From NCBI GenBank assembly GCA_021234155.1, contig JAJEKV010000041.1:1800447-1864446 (forward strand): 64,000 bases of DNA, read 5' to 3'. Both the position numbers and the translations under genes were made by a program. Below are positions 56,824 to 64,000 of this stretch, piece after piece. Below the pieces are notes generated by a model that ran no database searches, was not told the DNA's origin, and worked only from the letters and a program-made list of their open reading frames with translations. Numbering within the stretch: the first letter of the stretch is position 1; every line of letters begins with the position of its first letter. Source of the DNA: Isoetes taiwanensis (lineage: Eukaryota > Streptophyta > Lycopodiopsida > Isoetales > Isoetaceae).

Positions 56824-56852
56824 GGTGAGAGTGGGGAAAACCCACTCTCACC
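56824..56852. repeat. perfect 12-bp hairpin near the left end of the Harbinger
   Basis: GGTGAGAGTGGG (56824-56835), 5-base loop, CCCACTCTCACC (56841-56852). It sits 60 bases inside the TIR. The opposite end has its own palindromes (CTCCTCTCGAGCTCGAGAGG near 61424-61445 and TCTCTCGCC..GGCGAGAGA near 61468-61490). Hairpins at both subterminal regions may be protein-binding sites. Confidence 0.75.
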
Positions 56853-57496
56853 TTTTATGCCCCGAGAGTCATTTTTTGTTTAACCGGGACGGGCGCTTCC
56901 CATCGGTTTCCCCCGCCTGCTTAACCCCCGCTTTAATGTTTTTCGCTTGCTAAAATGGCATTTCTCCCGTTCCGCGAATCTCCTATGTTCCAGGTGATGA
57001 TCTTTGTTCCCCGTTTCCTCTCGAGCTTCTTACAGATCCGACCGGAAAGCAAGGTCGATTGTCGCCGAGGTATGCATTACTACCTAAGAATTTAAAATTC
57101 TCGTGATTCCATTTCAAAGATAATTGATTTCCCTTTTGTAATGAAGATTGATGCCAAAAACAATAAAACTGCTTTTATCTTCATTGCTTGCAGATTTCTA
57201 AGATCCCGTGACTTGTAAGCATGCCAAGAGGTTCGGGATCATTCAAAGGCCTTCGTTCCTCCAAGGCGTGAAAAGGAATTTCAGCCAAGAAAGGCAAAGA
57301 AAATGACCGGATCAATTGTCGCCCCTCAGAATTCATGGACTTCCTGCCCAAAAGAATCAAAGAGGAGTAGAAGGTGTCGGATTCCCCGGTTGTTTGTGCT
57401 AGAAGGACAAACTTTGAGGCAACGCAAGTAAGTCAAGACTCTGTTTCTTCTGGAAAGTCCCAAGCATTAGTAGTTGTAGATCCAAATTCCGATACA

Positions 57497-58333
57497 ATGG
57501 TCCCGAAAGCAAAGCGTAAATCACCATTGGATTGGTCTGATGAAGCCATCTGTGCATTATTGAACCATCTAATGGAATTCAAGGCACATAACAATGGTAG
57601 CATCAATCTTTCCAGTTCCCAATGGAAAGAAATTCTGGAAAGACTCATGCCCATAGTACCAGGTTTAGTTGAATTGAGGCAGCTGAAGAATAAATGGGAC
57701 AAGTTACAATCTAAATTCAAGGACGAGAAATATGCCGAAGACAGAACAGGGGCCGAGCCCTCTTCTTGGCAGTGGTATGAGAAGATGGAAGAATTGAGAA
57801 CAGGTTGCACTAATCACACAGATCTCCCTGGTGCTGGAGATGGTGGTGCATTTGGGGAAGAAGCATTCCATGATGCTGAGATGCATTCATCATACCAGGA
57901 AAATTATATGCCAGAAGCATTCTATGAAACCTTTGGAACCAATTCAGCATTCCAGGAAGAGCAATTTGAGATTCCAAACACGGACCCTCCATGTAATAAC
58001 ACAGAACCCCTTGAAACACCTTCGAGCCCGAACACAAATGGTGGAAATTCAAACAGTACTCCTAATTCTGCTGATAGAGAAGGCCTGCATGAGATAAGTC
58101 CAAGATCAGCAGCTTGTATGCAGCCTGGAGTTGCAGGTAAAATAGTCTCAAGGAAGAGATCCAGATTGGCTATTGATGAGGACATAGCTTCCGAATCGCT
58201 GAAATGGCAAACTCGGTTTGGGGCAGCAAAAGACAAGAAATTGGAGTTCATGAAAGATGATTCCATGCGAAAAATTGAATTGGTAAAAGAGCTGGAAGAA
58301 ATGAGATCCGCCATAGCCCGAAAAATTGCGTAA
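57497..58333 (+). CDS. Myb/SANT-like DNA-binding protein of the Harbinger element
   Basis: 278 residues from the first in-frame ATG; the frame is open upstream only to TAG at 57368 and has no earlier ATG. Residues about 12-100 form a Myb/SANT-like domain: DWSDEAICALLNHLMEFKAH, then SSSQWKEILERL, LRQLKNKWDKLQSKFKD and SSWQWYEKMEELR, with spaced tryptophans as in the L10-interacting MYB/Harbinger ORF1 family. The middle is acidic and N/S/P-rich. A basic RKRSR near residue 215 may be a nuclear signal, followed by a C-terminal helix (EFMKDDSMRKIELVKELEEM). In PIF/Harbinger elements this protein recruits the transposase to DNA and the nucleus. Its frame is intact although the partner transposase is not. 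A 5' exon is possible. Confidence 0.75.
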   Translation: MVPKAKRKSPLDWSDEAICALLNHLMEFKAHNNGSINLSSSQWKEILERLMPIVPGLVELRQLKNKWDKLQSKFKDEKYAEDRTGAEPSSWQWYEKMEELRTGCTNHTDLPGAGDGGAFGEEAFHDAEMHSSYQENYMPEAFYETFGTNSAFQEEQFEIPNTDPPCNNTEPLETPSSPNTNGGNSNSTPNSADREGLHEISPRSAACMQPGVAGKIVSRKRSRLAIDEDIASESLKWQTRFGAAKDKKLEFMKDDSMRKIELVKELEEMRSAIARKIA

Positions 58334-58795
58334 TCCATGGCTATCATGACTCAAAGCATTTGCCAAATGACCAAGGAGACTTTGCTCGAAATTGCAAAAC
58401 TCTCGGCATCAAAACAGGGAAATTGAAGGTACTTTAAGTATTTTTAGTTTGCAATGGCTTTGTATTTGTGTTCTTTATTGTTAGATGTTGTATTGTCTTT
58501 TTCCTGCAAATCCCATTGGAATTGCAACATTCTATTCTATTACAGTTGATGGCAGGAAATTGTAGTCTGACATAAAAAGTTGCCAGCAAGTTGTCGACCA
58601 GTCATAGTGCAGAATTGGGCATACAAACCATTACATTTCAGGACCATTAGATTTCATGACAGTTGCCTTTTTCCTTAGATGTCATTCGAGCCATAATGTC
58701 GTGTACCATATTACCATTAGATAGCAGACTCCCATAAATTATGTCCCGACTTGTGTGCCAACATTTTATTTTCCTATTCTACGTTTCCTGAGAAG

Positions 58796-59158
58796 ATGGC
58801 CCGACCGAAGGCAGTAGTTCGTGAGCGCTTCAGATTCCGGCACCATCCTCCTCCATCGCCATCCTCCTCCTCCTCAGACTCAGACAATATGTCTCAGGGC
58901 AGTGTAAATTCCTCATGCACTGTCGAGGAGAATGAGCTTTCTGTGCTGAATCACAGAAAGACTCATAACTCCATAACTGCACAAGCTTTGGTGCAGTATT
59001 TGGACATGGGCATTCGAGTGGAGCCCGATTTATTCGAGTGGGCTATGAACGCTCCAGTTCGGCAGAAGGTCCATGTCGAGTTTACCTTTGTGAAGATTTC
59101 TGGTCTTTGGGTTATGATGGAGATCAAAATACCCGAGACAAGTTGTGTTGCATGTTGA
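58796..59158 (+). CDS. unknown 120-residue ORF within the Harbinger element
   Basis: ATG 58796 starts MARPKAVVRERFRFRHHPPP, a basic segment, then a serine/aspartate run, then a more ordered part (NSITAQALVQYLDMGIRVEP, DLFEWAMNAPVRQKVHVEF). It is not recognised. It lies on the same strand as the Myb/SANT gene, 460 bp downstream, and before the convergent transposase, so it could be a further exon of that gene, a captured host fragment or a third element gene. No intron signals were traced. Confidence 0.4.
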   Translation: MARPKAVVRERFRFRHHPPPSPSSSSSDSDNMSQGSVNSSCTVEENELSVLNHRKTHNSITAQALVQYLDMGIRVEPDLFEWAMNAPVRQKVHVEFTFVKISGLWVMMEIKIPETSCVAC

Positions 59159-59839
59159 AGCCGGCCTCTTTTTTTGTTTTGTTCTTCCTTTTCTTCAGCT
59201 TTACAGGTTTCTTTAGCTTTACAGGTTTCCTTTTGTGGTAGATGAATCCCCTGGAACACCCCTTTTTTTTGTAAAAAATACAGCAAATGTTGCTGTTGTA
59301 CATGTTTTTTGGAGTAATATAAAGGACAAACAGTTCCCTGTAACTTCATTTTGTAGTACCTTCATTTATTTTTTTCACTAACAGATTTTCGTGACAGGGA
59401 CAAGTGAGTTTGGATCTGTAGCAGGGACAAAAGAGCTTGAATCTGAAGCTTTGAAGTGGGGTTGCTGATATCCCTTTTTTTCTTAAGTACATGCAGTGTA
59501 GTTAGAACTCGAGACTTACTTTTCATTGTTCAAGATTGTTTCATTCATTAGCACTACATTTGAGTGCATGCATACATTTGTGAACCCGATTCAATGAATA
59601 CAATTGAGTTTTTTCATTTCACTGAAATGTGATGTGTTTGAGTACTCTACTTTATGTTAAGTTTCTGCAAAGCAAATAATGTCATGCAAAGAGAATTTCT
59701 GCCACAAACAATGCAAGTAAAAGTTCTATAAAACAAGCAATGCAAATAAAGTTGCTGATACAAATACTGCAATGAACTTTCATTCCATTTATCATTCAAA
59801 ACACATCAAGTTCTCACAACATCATGTCCAAATGCTCAT

Positions 59840-61187
59840 TTACTTTTCCAGATTTTGGAGTAGGATGTGCCTGATCTGATCTCCCTCCTTTTTCAGCTTC
59901 CTGTTCATGTCTTGAGTCTCATAGTACTCGACATGAGGGCATTCTGGAGTTAATGGCAGCAAATCCAATCCCTTTCTCTCAAAAATACAGAAGTTCCATA
60001 GAACAGCACAAGCATGCACGATTTTGCTAGCTTGTGATGCTTGAACAGTGAGACTCTTTAAGATTCTCCATTTCTCTTTGACAATACCAAATCCATTCTC
60101 AATTACAACTCTGCCTCTACAGATTCTCTTGTTGAATCGATTCTTTTTGTTATCAGGGTCTGGAAAAACCTTTAGCAGAAATGGCCTGCTAGGATATGCA
60201 GAATCTCCAAGCAATTGAGGAGGTATGTTTACAACTACATCTTCCTCAGTAGGCATTCCTTTCTTGATTTTCTTCCCTTTTAATCTAACAATAGGTTCCT
60301 GCAATATGGATTTGGAGGCCAACCTGTTATAAATGGTGCTTCTCCTGAAATGTCCGTAATCATGTACGAGATCCTACTCTAATACAAATGTACATTCACA
60401 AACAATTTACTATGAGTAACACAACCTTGGAACAAAATAGAATGTCTTTTATTCTTCTTTGTAGTAGTCATTTGCATGATCTTTTTTCTTGGGTTTTCAG
60501 ACAAATATATGTGGCTTCCATCAACAAAGAAGAAACACGCTTTGCACTGCTGTGGCCTCCTTTAAATTACGCTATAATATCAAGTAACCCTCGCCTCGAT
60601 GGAATAGCTACAAATCTCCTATACAGCATGTTCTTGGAAGCCAAAGCTAGTGTGATCTTCCTCACATATTTCTGTATTGTTGACTGACCAGCATAGAATC
60701 TCCTTCCAACATGCAGAGGAGATTCTCCATGAGCAAGGAAGTAAACTACCATAGCTACTGACCCTTCTGGGATCTATGGGAGGCCTTACTTTCTGTCGGG
60801 CTTTACAAAATATGGGGCCAGAAGACCTACCAGCTTATCGAATGATGCTCTTGACATCCTGTAACATTGCCTCCACATATCATCCTCATAAGAGGGCAAG
60901 CAATTCCAGGCATGGTTGTCAATGCTATCCCACTGTGTAGTCTGTCTCGGTGCAACCCAAAATCTTCTTGAAGGCCTCTTTAATCTGGTTGTCCCCAACA
61001 GAATCAAGGTAAATTGACAACAAGTCATGAGTCGGCTGCATTCTATGGTTTCAGTCTCCATAGCTAAGTCTAAGAGCTCGGAATCGTGATATGAATCCAT
61101 CAGGTTTAGGCAAAACTGCTGCAATGCAATGCCGAGCATAATTGTGCGCAAAACCATTGCAATCATCCCCAAAATCAGAGGATCCAT
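59840..61187 (-). pseudogene. PIF/Harbinger DDE transposase (broken)
   Basis: Minus-strand pieces from the N-terminus are 61187-60786 (ending YEDDMWRQCYRMSRASFDKL and LLAPYF, the usual Harbinger start) and 60752-60570 (VVYFLAHGESPLHVGRRFYA, the helix-turn-helix). Near 60530-60440 is FFVDGSHIYLSENPRKK, with the first catalytic Asp. At 60322-59840 are LLGDSAYPSRPFLLK with the second Asp and IENGFGIVKEKWRILK with the Glu. All three DDE residues can be seen, but the frame changes near 60780 and 60570, and the link between 60440 and 60322 is not in one frame. An intron in that last gap is possible. The C-terminus is complete to a stop. Confidence 0.8.
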
Positions 61188-61517
61188 ATCAAAATATTGT
61201 TAATGCCGGACCATAACAGCGATTTGGGAAGCAAATGGAGGAAAATAAAACCCACTGAGGTCGGACTGTAGCAGAGCTTTGGGGGAAATGAAAGAAAGAA
61301 GGCCATTTCATGATTCCAAGATTGGTTCGCGCCAACAAATTGAATTCCGGCAGGCCGGTGGAATTTGGCGCCTTCGATTTCCGGTAACTCAGGGAAACGG
61401 CCGCTGTTAAGGCCCGAGAGAAGAGCTCCTCTCGAGCTCGAGAGGAGCTATACGTACAAATTTTATCTCTCGCCGTATATGGCGAGAGATACAAAATTCG
61501 CGATCATGTGGGAAACC

Positions 61518-64000
<2,483 letters not shown>

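Overview
The window looks like nuclear DNA of a land plant with a large, repeat-rich genome. Evidence: a PNGase A-type glycoamidase, a SUVR3-type histone methyltransferase with the family length and an intron, an OSR/ARGOS-type micro-membrane protein (a plant-specific family), a Myb/SANT plus PIF/Harbinger transposase pair, MULE, Helitron, TRIM and L1-type elements, GT-AG introns and no bacterial-style gene packing. A seed-free plant such as a fern is my guess from the mix of repeats and divergent proteins; the sequence does not prove it.

Layout. 0-15 kb is almost all repeats: the 3' end of an LTR retroelement at the left edge, a 76-bp tandem repeat, LINE 3' tails, the first copy of a hairpin element, one small OSR-domain gene (7.6 kb), a broken ParB-like domain ORF (8.4-9.0 kb) and a TRIM-related LTR fossil. 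15.6-17.7 kb carries an intact two-exon PNGase A gene. 18.7-26 kb holds more hairpin elements, a structurally complete 446-bp TRIM, other TRIM copies and a Helitron 3' terminus. 26-31 kb shows no recognisable gene. 31.16-39.32 kb is one 8.2-kb Mutator-like element with long GC-rich terminal inverted repeats, a perfect 9-bp target duplication, a decayed transposase and a second decayed minus-strand gene that may be Ulp1-like. 39.8-43.1 kb is the host gene cluster: a three-exon TMEM97/EXPERA gene (+) and a two-exon SUVR3 gene (-), tail to tail, with a glutamine-rich possible NF-YC N-terminus (+) head to head with SUVR3. 44-56 kb has a hairpin element with an 11-bp target duplication, a rearranged partial copy of the SUVR3 5' region, a PIF-type MITE, several tandem duplications, a Helitron Rep N-terminal fragment and LINE tails. 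56.5-64 kb is a set of insertions around long GA microsatellites: a PIF/Harbinger element (Myb/SANT ORF plus broken transposase), a minus-strand LINE fragment and a plus-strand L1 3' end.

The host genes do not form one pathway. PNGase A acts in glycoprotein turnover, TMEM97-like in ER sterol/membrane biology, SUVR3 in chromatin, OSR in organ growth/ethylene response. The most notable signals are the GGATTATC-bearing hairpin family (five loci), the long-TIR MULE with its arrays of GATCCC...GGGATC palindromes, the GA tract split by separate insertions, and the microhomology-joined copy of the SUVR3 upstream region. All calls are from reading the sequence; no database search was run.
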